NCBI GenBank assembly: GCA_031399085.1
Contig: JANNOQ010000061.1
Coordinates: 60,049 to 124,048 of the forward strand
Reading direction: 5' to 3'
From: R-RK-3 sp031399085
GTDB lineage: Bacteria > Pseudomonadota > Alphaproteobacteria > Rhizobiales > Rhodomicrobiaceae
Length of the DNA stretch: 64,000 bases
Numbering within the stretch: the stretch's first letter is position 1; the number at the start of each line of letters is the position of its first letter. Position numbers and translations under genes: made by a program. Below, piece after piece: positions 24,168 through 33,300 of this stretch. The notes beneath the pieces were generated by a model. It did not search any database. It had not been told where the DNA came from and saw nothing but the letters and a program-made list of their open reading frames with translations.

Positions 24168-24497
24168 ATGCGGATATTATTTTCTTCCCTCTCTTTTTTC
24201 GTGACGCTCATCGTCGGCGCAATTGCTTTTGCGGCAACGGCGATCGAGTTTCCGGCGATCATGCGTCAGCTGATCGGGTGGGCGCAGCAGCTCCCGCCCT
24301 ATTTGGCCCAGGTCGGCTTGTCTGACAATTATCTAGTGTGGACGGACATTCTTCTGAGCGGCGACAAATTGGTGCTGCTCGGGTTTGTGCTTGTCACGCG
24401 CATTATCTTTGCGCTGATCGGCATTGTCGTTGGACCGCTTTTCGGCTTCGGCTCGGGCGATCAGAAAAACGACTCGGCCTTCCATCGCTGGGGTTGA
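24168..24497 (+). CDS. Hypothetical membrane protein
   Basis: A 109-residue product with an AAAGAGTG ribosome binding site. One hydrophobic segment spans about residues 5-27 and a second about residues 66-95 (LVLLGFVLVTRIIFALIGIV). No named family is recognised. It is monocistronic, flanked by the repeat-containing region upstream and the convergent metallopeptidase gene downstream. Confidence 0.65.
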   Translation: MRILFSSLSFFVTLIVGAIAFAATAIEFPAIMRQLIGWAQQLPPYLAQVGLSDNYLVWTDILLSGDKLVLLGFVLVTRIIFALIGIVVGPLFGFGSGDQKNDSAFHRWG

Positions 24498-24604
24498 TGA
24501 CTTGCGCTACAACGCAATCGACGCGGTGGAGTCGCGCCAGCAAGTTTAAGATAAATGTCGATCGATTGCGTTTGGTCAATTAAGCCGACGCGGGAGGCGA
24601 TGGA

Positions 24605-25438
24605 CTACGACGAGGCGCCGAACCGGTGCAGCTCCGCGCCATTCAGCTTCAGCCACGCCCGGGCTTTTTGCATCTCTGGCATGGTTTCACGAACCAATCG
24701 CCAGAACCTGGGGCCGTGGTTCATTTCGCGAAGATGTGCCACTTCATGAGCGGCGACATAGTCCAAAACGAATTCGGGCGCAAAAATCAAACGCCAGGAG
24801 TAGCAGATCGTGCCCGTCATGGAGCAGGAGCCCCAGCGGGTGCTTTGATCCCTGACGCTGATGCGTTTGGGCCGGCAGCCGAGATTGGCGGCGTGGTGAA
24901 AAGTGCGGAGCGTCAGATCGCCTTTCGCTTCGGCGCGCAACCAATCGGCGAGACGGCGCGGACCGTGCTTATCGCCCCCTGAAACGCAAATACGCGGGAG
25001 GGCCCGCGTATCATTTGCAATCCAATTGTTGGGTTTTTGCTGAATTTGACATGTCGCGCTGGTATTCCACTGGGAAACCGGGTTTACCGCGTCTGCTTCT
25101 TCGGCCCATACGACGCCTTGATAACGAACCTCGCCGACATAATTCACGCGGTGAGAAATGCCTCGCAGGGGAAGAACGGCGCCATCATCGAAGGGAACGG
25201 GCTCGGGAAGACGATCAAGTTGGCGTTTAAGCCATTCCTTATGGCGAGCTAGAAAATCGCCGGCTTCTTCGATCTTAACTTCATGAGGTAAAGTAAGGAT
25301 TGCCGCGCGTTCGGTATGGCTCACTTTCAGGGAAAATCGCCGAGCCCGGCGGGAGCGTCGCAACTCAAGCGGACAGTCGAACCCTACAAGCCTGACCTTA
25401 AGGGGCGCTTCCGGCGCATGTAGCTGCGTTAAAAACAT
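24605..25438 (-). CDS. YgjP/SprT-type M48-like metallopeptidase
   Basis: A 277-residue protein of the YgjP/DUF45 family. The family core near the C-terminus is RISVRDQSTRWGSCS, then DYVAAHEVAHLREMNHGPRF with the HExxH zinc motif. The N-terminal RRSRRARRFSLKVSH block is also typical. Between about residues 110 and 150 lies a segment (VNPVSQWNTSATCQIQQKPN and following) that I do not expect from the family and that is unusually rich in Asn, Gln and Thr. A long imperfect hairpin at 24986-25018 sits within it. The frame remains open. Possibly an in-frame insertion. Confidence 0.85.
   Translation of the reverse strand: MFLTQLHAPEAPLKVRLVGFDCPLELRRSRRARRFSLKVSHTERAAILTLPHEVKIEEAGDFLARHKEWLKRQLDRLPEPVPFDDGAVLPLRGISHRVNYVGEVRYQGVVWAEEADAVNPVSQWNTSATCQIQQKPNNWIANDTRALPRICVSGGDKHGPRRLADWLRAEAKGDLTLRTFHHAANLGCRPKRISVRDQSTRWGSCSMTGTICYSWRLIFAPEFVLDYVAAHEVAHLREMNHGPRFWRLVRETMPEMQKARAWLKLNGAELHRFGASS
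24986..25018. repeat. In-frame hairpin inside the metallopeptidase gene
   Basis: GCAAAT-ACGCGGG pairs with CCCGCGT-ATC-ATTTGC around AGGG. Thirteen base pairs with one 3-nt bulge. It lies inside the atypical internal segment of the coding sequence. Confidence 0.6.
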
Positions 25439-25942
25439 GGGCTCCTAATTCCCCAATACCCGTAACAAGTTAGAATCATTCCCTACAAGGAGAAACCTTA
25501 CCATGTGCACAAGCGGAACGCTGTTGCACATCCACGACAGTCAGAGAAATAAACTCTAAGCATACCACACATTCTGCGGCACGCTACACGCGTTATGCCT
25601 CACCCCGGAACAGTCCCTAAGTGATCATAATCCAATCAGCATATCCACATAGGACTCGCTAAAGGGTAAACAACTCCAAGCGTGGCGAGTTCTTGGTGGC
25701 TTCCTGCGGTGAAAGCGCAGCGTTAGCCGATTTCGAAGCAGCCATGCCCAACGCCGCATTTAAATCGGGCGCGGACGCATAGGTTTTGAAATTGGGATGC
25801 TTGTCCGCTTCCGGCTCGTTGCCTGCTGCCAAGCCGGCGGAGGCGGGCGCAGGGAATGCCCTAATTCGGCGCTTCAACAGACCCTCGCGCGGATTGTGCC
25901 GCGCGTAACGGAGTAATGGCCGGCATTCGCTTTCAGCCCAGT
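25439..25942. other. Intergenic region without a confident gene
   Basis: About 500 bases. A 72-codon minus-strand ORF with a TTG start (25659-25877) and an 18-codon plus-strand ORF with an AAGGAG site (25503-25559) are present, but neither has other support. Nothing else recognised. Confidence 0.45.
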
Positions 25943-26539
25943 TCAGCCAGCCACTGCTTTTGACAGGCTCTCGGCAAGCTTTTCGCGTGTGACGCCATAA
26001 GGGAAATGGGTCACGTATTCTCCCTCGCGATTCATCAAATACATGAAGGTCGAGTGGTCCATCAAATATTCGTCAGGGGAAGAGGCGCCGTCGGCTTTAG
26101 TGTAAAACACGCGGTAAGCGCTCGCCGCCGCCTTGATCTCCACCTCGGTCCCGGTCAGGCCGACCATGCGCGGCCCAAAATTGGCGACATAGCGCCCTAC
26201 CTGCTCAACCGTGTCGCGCTTAGGGTCGATGGTAACGAAAATCGGTACGATCTGCTCAGCCTTCGGCCCGAGATCGTCCAAAGCGCTGGCGATCACTTGC
26301 AATTCGGCAGGGCAAATATCGGGGCAATAAGTGTAGCCGAAGGCGACCAGCATATATTTGCCGCGGAAATTCTGCTCGCTAACGCGCTCGCCTTTGTGAT
26401 TTGTCAGCTCGAATGGCCCGCCGATCAGCGCTTTGCCGCTATGCCTGACGCCGCTTTGCATCCCCGGCCACATGGCGAAGGCGGCAAGCGCTCCGACCGC
26501 AAATGCGATCAGAATGATGAGCGGCAAACGTGCGGGCAT
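25943..26539 (-). CDS. SCO1/SenC family copper chaperone
   Basis: A 198-residue membrane-anchored thioredoxin-fold protein that delivers copper to the CuA site of cytochrome c oxidase. The N-terminal anchor is about residues 5-25. The copper/thiol motif is FGYTYCPDICPAELQ (CxxxC) near residue 73, and the distal His ligand is in LMDHSTFMYLM. SenC-type genes are often found near RegB/RegA, and here regB and regA lie 2 kb away beyond a divergent ABC transporter pair. It lies 36 bp behind the permease gene on the same strand, so probable co-transcription. Confidence 0.93.
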   Translation of the reverse strand: MPARLPLIILIAFAVGALAAFAMWPGMQSGVRHSGKALIGGPFELTNHKGERVSEQNFRGKYMLVAFGYTYCPDICPAELQVIASALDDLGPKAEQIVPIFVTIDPKRDTVEQVGRYVANFGPRMVGLTGTEVEIKAAASAYRVFYTKADGASSPDEYLMDHSTFMYLMNREGEYVTHFPYGVTREKLAESLSKAVAG

Positions 26540-26575
26540 GACATTTCTCTCACGGTTGAATCCAAACTTGCTGCG

Positions 26576-27406
26576 CTATTCCCCGATCTGCATCAGCGAA
26601 CCTTTAATGCGGGCCTGACGCAGGAAATGATGGAACAGTAGATACGCTCCGGTAAAGTAGACGACATTCAGCGCCAAAGCCTTGAGCATCAAATCCGGGC
26701 GGAAATCCTGCTCGATCACGAGCGCGCGCAGCCCTTCAAAAACATGCGTCGGCGGGAGTGCCGCAGCAACGGGCTGGAGCCAAAGCGGAAGCGTCGTCAG
26801 CGGATAATAGACACAGCAGAGCGGCAGAAGAAAGAACACCGCGACCCAGGTGAAGGACTCCGCGCCGAGCCCGTAGCGAATGACGACGCCGTTGGCGGCA
26901 AGACCGATCGCCCAGCCGGTGAAAACCAGATTGGCGAAAAACGCCACCAACGGAAGGCCCAAACCAAACAGATTATAACCGAAAAAAAGATATGCCAGCA
27001 GCACCACCGGCAAGAGGCTGATTCCGAGCCGGATCAGGCTGACCGCCATCAGCGCGCCGATATATTCGTTCGGCCGCAAGGGGCTCATCAGGATATTGCC
27101 GAGATTGCGCGACCATACCTCCTCGAGGAAGGAGAGGGAGAAGCCGAATTGCCCGCGCAGCAAAATATCCCAAAGCAGCACCGAGCCGATCAGCAGCCCG
27201 GCGGCATTGGCAAACATCGAGGTTGAGGCAGCCAGATGCGTCTGCAAGAAGCCCCAGAGCAGCATCTGCACCAGCGGCCAATACATCAATTCGATCATGC
27301 GCGGCACGGAGCCGAGAATGAGGAAGGCGTAGCGGCGGACCATCGCGGCGATCCGCCGCCTCGAGGCGCGAAAGCCGTGGACTTCGAGCATGAAGTCATA
27401 AGGCAT
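26576..27406 (-). CDS. ABC-2 type transporter permease
   Basis: A 276-residue integral membrane protein with about six hydrophobic segments. ELMYWPLVQMLLWGFL near residue 40 and the C-terminal LPLWLQPVAAALPPTHVFEG are typical of ABC-2 permeases of the NodJ/DrrB kind. It overlaps the upstream ATPase gene by 11 bp, which shows coupling. The exported substrate is unknown; the nearby SCO gene raises, but does not establish, a link to respiratory complex assembly. Confidence 0.88.
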   Translation of the reverse strand: MPYDFMLEVHGFRASRRRIAAMVRRYAFLILGSVPRMIELMYWPLVQMLLWGFLQTHLAASTSMFANAAGLLIGSVLLWDILLRGQFGFSLSFLEEVWSRNLGNILMSPLRPNEYIGALMAVSLIRLGISLLPVVLLAYLFFGYNLFGLGLPLVAFFANLVFTGWAIGLAANGVVIRYGLGAESFTWVAVFFLLPLCCVYYPLTTLPLWLQPVAAALPPTHVFEGLRALVIEQDFRPDLMLKALALNVVYFTGAYLLFHHFLRQARIKGSLMQIGE

Positions 27407-28190
27407 CGCCCGCCTCGCCTGGTTCAGCGCCGATTGCCGGCTCTAGCGTTCCAGATGCGCGGCTGCGGGTGCGTCCCCGCGCGATATCGAGGAACACATC
27501 CTCCAGATTGCTGCGGCCGAAGCGCCGTAACAGCTCTGCGGGTGTGCCGTCCTCCACAACCCGGCCCTGTTCCAGCATCATGACCCGGTCGGCCATACGC
27601 TCCACCTCCAGCATATTGTGCGAAGCCAGCAAGACGGTGGCGCCGCGCCGCTGCCGATATTCGAGAAGCGTAGCCCGCACCCAGTCAGCGGTGTCCGGGT
27701 CGAGCGACGCGGTCGGTTCGTCCAGCAGCAGCAGCTCCGGCGCGTTGATCAGCGCCTTGGCGAGCGCGGACCGCGTTTTCTGTCCGGCCGAAAGCTCGCC
27801 CGCAGGCCGCTCCAAAAACTCATGCAGGCGCAATTCATCCGCGAGCGCGGCGATCCTGCCGGCCGGATCACGCACACCGTAGAGATTGGCGAAGGTTTCC
27901 AAATTCTGTCGCACCGTCAGCCGCATCGGAATGTTCACATAGGGGCTTTGAAAGTTCATCCGGTGTAGTACCTTGTAGCGGTCGCGGGTCATGTCAGCCC
28001 CGAAAACCCGGACCTGGCCCGATGTCGGCAGAACAAGGCCGAGCAGCATGGCGATGGTGGTGGTCTTGCCCGCGCCGTTGCCGCCAAGCAGCGCGGTGAC
28101 TGAGCCGCTTTGGACGGAAAAGCTGATCCCGTTCACCGCCGTGACGTCGTCATAGCGCTTCACGAGATCTATTACGTTTATCGGCTGCAT
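27396..28190 (-). CDS. ABC transporter ATP-binding protein
   Basis: A 264-residue ATPase. Walker A LLGGNGAGKTTTIAML is near residue 35, the signature is ELSAGQKTRSALAKAL, and Walker B is LLLLDEPTASLD. The family is the CcmA/NodI/DrrA exporter class. The C-terminal 25 residues are a charged, likely flexible tail. It is the first gene of a probable ATPase-permease-SCO operon, divergent from regB. Confidence 0.93.
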   Translation of the reverse strand: MQPINVIDLVKRYDDVTAVNGISFSVQSGSVTALLGGNGAGKTTTIAMLLGLVLPTSGQVRVFGADMTRDRYKVLHRMNFQSPYVNIPMRLTVRQNLETFANLYGVRDPAGRIAALADELRLHEFLERPAGELSAGQKTRSALAKALINAPELLLLDEPTASLDPDTADWVRATLLEYRQRRGATVLLASHNMLEVERMADRVMMLEQGRVVEDGTPAELLRRFGRSNLEDVFLDIARGRTRSRASGTLEPAIGAEPGEAGDAL

Positions 28191-28372
28191 GATGTCCTAC
28201 TTAAGCACGTCGCTTTCCGCTATTTTGTCACGGCCCCAGCGGAAACCATTTGCTCCGATGCGGCTGGTGGAAAAACGCACAGATACCTATATTACTGATG
28301 GTTACATAATCACTTTGCGGTCAGGCTTTAACCGCCGCACTGGATGATTTCACAGCTTCGATCCACACCAAC

Positions 28373-29716
28373 ATGGCTCTTGAACGCTTAGATTTCGGCG
28401 AAAGCCGCTTGCGGCTGCAAACGCTCATCAGACTCCGGTGGGTCGCGGTGTTCGGGCAGACCGTGACCGTACTGGGGGTGTATTTCGGCCTAGGCTTTGT
28501 CCTGCCGCTCGCCGCCTGCATTGCAGTCATTTGTATTTCGGCGCTCTCGAACATCATCCTGCAGCGGTATTTCCCGCCCAGCCAAAGGCTGAAGGGCACC
28601 AACGCGATGCTGATGCTGGGCTTCGACCTATTGCAGCTTTCCGCCCTGCTCTATCTCACCGGCGGGCTAGAGAACCCATTCGGGCTTTTGATGGTAGTAC
28701 CCGTCGCTGTCTCAGCCTCAACGCAGCCCTTGCGGATCACCTTCATCCTGGGAACGCTTGCGGTTTTCTGCGCCACGCTGCTCGTGCTTTATCACCAACC
28801 GCTGCCCTGGACGCCGGGGGAGATCAAGCCGTTGCCGCTTTTGTACATGTCGGGTGTTTGGACCGCGCTGGTCTCCTGCATCGTATTCATGGCGACCTAT
28901 GCTTGGCGTACGGCGCAAGAAACCCGCCAAATGTCGGATGCGCTGGCCGCAACGGAGTTGCTTTTGGCCCGCGAACAAAAGCTGTCCGCGCTTGACGGCA
29001 TGGCTGCGGCGGCCGCGCATGAACTCGGTACGCCGCTTTCCACCATTGCGCTCGTGGCCAAGGAGTTGGAGCGGGAGGTGCCGCAAGACAGTCCGCTGCG
29101 GGAGGATATCCAGCTTCTGCGCAGCCAAGCGGCGCGGTGCCGCGATATTCTGGGCGCGCTGTCGCAGAATACGGGCGAAAACGATGCGATGTATTCGCAA
29201 ATGTCGCTAGGTCACCTCATTGAAGAAGTGGTCGAGCCTTTTCGAATCTTCGATGTCAAAATCGAGGTCGTGTTGCAACGCCCGCCGGCAAAAAACGGCC
29301 ATTCGGCGCCCGATCCTGTCATTGCCCGCAACGCGGGTGTGCTTTATGCGCTCACAAATCTGGTTGAAAATGCCGTCGATTTTGCCTCCTCGAAAGTAAA
29401 AATCATCGCGAACTGGAATGCGGCTGAAATTCATCTCGCGATCGTCGATGACGGTCCGGGGTTTGCACCCCATATATTAGGTCGGCTAGGCGAACCTTAC
29501 GTCACAACGCGGGCGCGCCTTCCTAGTGCTGAACAGGACGGCGAGTCCGAAGGCGCCGGGATGGGTCTGGGCTTCTTCATCGCGAAGACTTTACTTGAGA
29601 GATACGACGCAAGGCTCAAGCTAAGGAATTGCCATCCGCCTGAAACCGGCGCCATGGTCGAGGTGACCCTGAAGCGCGCCGGGCGTGACAGCTTGTGGAT
29701 GGTAGCTAGAAATTAA
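28373..29716 (+). CDS. regB: Redox sensor histidine kinase RegB/PrrB/ActS
   Basis: A 447-residue membrane kinase that responds to respiratory/quinone state. Six hydrophobic segments fill residues 20-180, including GGLENPFGLLMVVPV (about 97-111), the quinone-pocket motif of RegB. The phospho-acceptor block AAHELGTPLSTIALVAKELE is near residue 215. The redox-active Cys is present in AARCRDILGAL near residue 256. The ATPase domain has N box LTNLVENAVDFA, DDGPGF and GMGLGFFIAK. The response regulator gene regA follows in the same direction after 31 bp. Confidence 0.95.
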   Translation: MALERLDFGESRLRLQTLIRLRWVAVFGQTVTVLGVYFGLGFVLPLAACIAVICISALSNIILQRYFPPSQRLKGTNAMLMLGFDLLQLSALLYLTGGLENPFGLLMVVPVAVSASTQPLRITFILGTLAVFCATLLVLYHQPLPWTPGEIKPLPLLYMSGVWTALVSCIVFMATYAWRTAQETRQMSDALAATELLLAREQKLSALDGMAAAAAHELGTPLSTIALVAKELEREVPQDSPLREDIQLLRSQAARCRDILGALSQNTGENDAMYSQMSLGHLIEEVVEPFRIFDVKIEVVLQRPPAKNGHSAPDPVIARNAGVLYALTNLVENAVDFASSKVKIIANWNAAEIHLAIVDDGPGFAPHILGRLGEPYVTTRARLPSAEQDGESEGAGMGLGFFIAKTLLERYDARLKLRNCHPPETGAMVEVTLKRAGRDSLWMVARN

Positions 29717-29792
29717 ATGCCGTCGTGGCATAAACATTCAGAACTGGGTGAATCAGATTATAGTATCATCCGCCTATCCAGGAGATGAAACA

Positions 29793-30350
29793 GTGGTTAG
29801 CCAGATGAGCGCCGGTGTTTCGCCACATGAGAATACCTTGCTCATCGTCGATGACGACAAGTCTTTCTCGACGCGATTCAGCCGGGCAATGGAAGCACGT
29901 GGTTTCGAAGTGCGCGTTGCCGATACCGTTCAAGACGGTCTTTCGATGATCCGCACCAAGCCGCCGGCTTATGCCGTTGTGGACATGCGCCTTGAGGACG
30001 GCAATGGCCTCGACGTGATCGCGCTGTTAAAATCGCTAAAACCGGATGCGCGCGTCATTGTGCTGACCGGCTACGGCAACATCGCAACGGCCGTGACGGC
30101 GGTCAAGCTTGGAGCGGTCGATTATCTCGCCAAGCCGGCCGACGCCGACGATATTTTCGCTGCGCTGATGGCGCCGCCAAATCAAAAGGCGCTGCCGCCT
30201 GAAAACCCAATGTCGGCTGACCGCGTTCGCTGGGAGCACATTCAGCGCGTTTACGAATTATGCGACCGCAACGTGTCCGAGACGGCGCGGCGGCTGAACA
30301 TGCACCGCCGGACTTTGCAACGAATATTGGCGAAGCGCGCACCAAAATAA
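29793..30350 (+). CDS. regA: Response regulator RegA/PrrA/ActR
   Basis: The receiver domain has LLIVDDDKSFSTRF, the phospho-acceptor Asp in AVVDMRLEDGNGL, VLTGYGNIATAV and DYLAKP. The C-terminal Fis-type helix-turn-helix NVSETARRLNMHRRTLQRIL is the invariant RegA DNA-binding block. A GTG at 29793 preceded by AGGAG gives 185 aa, close to the family length; an ATG at 29805 or a GTG at 29748 are alternatives. RegA controls photosynthesis, respiration, carbon and nitrogen fixation genes in other alphaproteobacteria. Its stop codon abuts the convergent 5-oxoprolinase gene with no gap. Confidence 0.95.
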   Translation: MVSQMSAGVSPHENTLLIVDDDKSFSTRFSRAMEARGFEVRVADTVQDGLSMIRTKPPAYAVVDMRLEDGNGLDVIALLKSLKPDARVIVLTGYGNIATAVTAVKLGAVDYLAKPADADDIFAALMAPPNQKALPPENPMSADRVRWEHIQRVYELCDRNVSETARRLNMHRRTLQRILAKRAPK

Positions 30351-33300
30351 TCAACGATCAGGCCCATACCCGCCTCCGGTGGGTGTGATGACCGTGATTG
30401 CCTCGCCGGGCTCCAACACCGTCTGATCGCAACCGTTCAGCTCTTCCATTCGGCCATCGATACGGCGGACGACATTGCGGCCAAGCTGACCCGGCTTGCC
30501 TCCTTCCAGCCCGAACGGCGGCACGCGGCGGTGCCCGGTGAGCAGCGCGCAGTCCATTCGCTCGCGGAATCGGATCGTGCGGCTGGTGCCGCTTCCCGCA
30601 TGCCAGCGGCCGCTCCCGCCGGAGGCTTCCCTAATATGAAAATCCTCGAGCACGACCGGGAAGCGCCATTCCAGGATTTCTGGGTCGGTGAGGCGTGAAT
30701 TGGTCATGTGCGTGTGGATCGCATCGGCGCCGTTGAAGCCGTCGCCCGCAGGCGCGCCGGAGCAAATCGTCTCATAATATTGATAGTGGTCATTGCCGAA
30801 ATTGAGGTTGTTCATCGTGCCCTGCGCGGCGGATAAAGCGCCGAGCGCGCCGAAGAGACAGTTCGTCACAGCCTGGGAAACCTCGACATTGCCGGCCACC
30901 ACCGCCGCGGGCCATTGCGGCGACAGCATGGTTCCATCCGGGATGATGATCCGGATCGGACGCAGGCAACCGGCATTCATCGGGATCTTGTCGTCCACCA
31001 TGACTCGGAAGACGTAGAGCACCGCCGCGCGGGCGACAGGCTCGGGCGCGTTGAAATTATCGTCGCGCTGCGCCGAGGTGCCGCTGAAATCGACGACCGC
31101 CTCGCGCCGTTCCCGATCCACTCCGATGCGGACCTTGATGAAGCAGCCCTGATCCATTTCGTAACTGAACGAGGCGTCGGCAGGCAGCCGTTCGAGGACC
31201 TTGCGCACACTCTCGGCGGCGTTGTCCTGCACATGGTTCATATAGGCTTCGACGACATCCAATCCGAATTGCGCCACCATCCGCCGCAGCTCGGCGACCC
31301 CCTTTTCATTGGCGGCGATCTGGGCCTTGAGGTCGTTCACATTCTGCACGACATTGCGCACGGGATATTTCGCGCGCGTCAGCAGAGCAATCAGCGCCTC
31401 CTCGCGGAATGCGCCCTGATCGACCAGCTTGAAATTGTCGATATAGACGCCCTCCTCTTCGATGGTTCGCGCCAGCGGCGACATTGAACCCGGCGCGATC
31501 CCGCCAATATCGGCGTGATGGCCGCGCGAGGCCGCCCAGAACAGCAGGCTTTCACCCGCCTCGTCGAAAACGGGCGTGCAGACGGTAATGTCGGGCAGAT
31601 GCGTGCCGCCATTATAGGGCGCGTTGATTGCGAAGACGTCGCCGGGGCGGATCACGGCATTGTTGCGGATGACGCTTTCAACCGAGCGGTCCATGGACCC
31701 CAGATGCACCGGCATGTGCGGCGCGTTCGCGACCAGGGCGGCTTGCTTGTCGAAGATGGCGCAGGAAAAGTCCAGCCGCTCCTTGATGTTCACCGAATAA
31801 GCGGTGTTCTGCAGCGTCACGCCCATCTGCTCGGCGATGGACATGAAGAGATTGTTGAAGATTTCGAGCATCACCGGATCGGCGTGCGTGCCGATTGCGG
31901 TCCTCGTCGGCAGAGGAATGACGCGTTCCAGCAGGAGATCGTCGCGTGCCGTCAGCTCCGCGCGCCAGCCCTGCTCGACGAGGACCGTTTGATGGTCTTC
32001 GATCAGCAGAGCCGGGCCTTCGATGATATGGCCAGGTCTCAGTTGATCCCGCGTGTAAACGGCAGCCGCGCGCCACTCGCCGTCCGAGAAGAAGCGCGCC
32101 CTACGCGTCGGCGCAAGCGGCGCAGCGGTGACGGGCGGGGCGCTTTCGTCGATTGACGAGCCGCCGCCGACGGCTTCCACCGAAATCGCTTCGACGATTA
32201 GGGTTTTCGTGCCGTCAATGAACCCGAAACGGGCCTTATGGGCCGCTTCGAAGGCGCTTTTCATCGCATCGGCGCTCATCGCATCCGCAGCTACGATAAA
32301 AACGTCCGCCGCCGACGCCGTGAAGGCGGGAATGTCGAGGGCGGTGTCCGTACCGGCATAGCGAATATGGGCTGTTACGTAAGCCGTCAGATCCGAACTC
32401 GAAATCAACTGGCCGCGCACCTCGTCAACGGCGTCTTGGCCTATCGCGGAAGCGACAGCAGCGATTTCGGCGAGAGCCGGCACGTCGAGCTCGCGCTCCA
32501 GCGCCTTCTGACGCACAGCGCGAATATCGGCCAGCCCCATGCCATAGGCGGACAGCAATCCGGAAAATGGGTGGATCAGAACTTTTTTGATCGCCAGCGC
32601 GTCGGCGACCTGACAGGCGTGCTGCCCGCTCGCGCCGCCGAAGGCGTTGAGCACATAGCGCGTCACATCATAGCCGCGCTGAACGGAAATCTTTTTGATC
32701 GCTTCCGCCATATTCGCGACGGCGATCTTAAGAAAGCCGTCCGCGACCTCTTCCGGCGTCCGGCCGTCGCCGATCTCCTCCGCCAGCCGCTCGAACTTGC
32801 CGCGCACGGCGGCTGCGTCCAACGGCTCATTCTGGTTCGGCCCAAAAATCGCCGGGAAGAAATCCGGGATCAACTTGCCCGCCATGACGTTGGCATCAGT
32901 CACGGTCAGCGGTCCGCCGAGGCGATAGCACGCCGGCCCGGGATTGGCGCCCGCCGAATCCGGGCCGACCCGGAACCGCGCGCCGTCATAATGCAGGATC
33001 GAGCCGCCACCCGCCGCCACCGTGTGAATAAGCATCATCGGCGAACGCATCCTGACGCCCGCGACCTCGGCCTCCAGCGTGCGCTCATAGACGCCGTCGA
33101 AATGCGCGACATCGGTCGAGGTGCCGCCCATGTCGAAGCCGATGACCTTATCGAAACCCGCCGCCGCACCGGTCCGCGCCATCGCAACGACGCCGCCGGC
33201 CGGGCCGGAAAGGATGGCGTCCTTCCCCTTGAACAGGTTCGCCGCAGTCAAACCGCCGGATGACATCATGAACTTTACGCGCGCGCCGGTTCGTGGCGCA

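Noticed and set aside
25503..25559. 18-codon plus-strand ORF behind AAGGAG
   Set aside because: Spacing is long and the product lacks a transmembrane or leader-peptide pattern; no downstream gene on that strand.
25659..25877. 72-codon minus-strand ORF with TTG start
   Set aside because: No ribosome binding site and no recognisable domain; the composition looks like non-coding drift.
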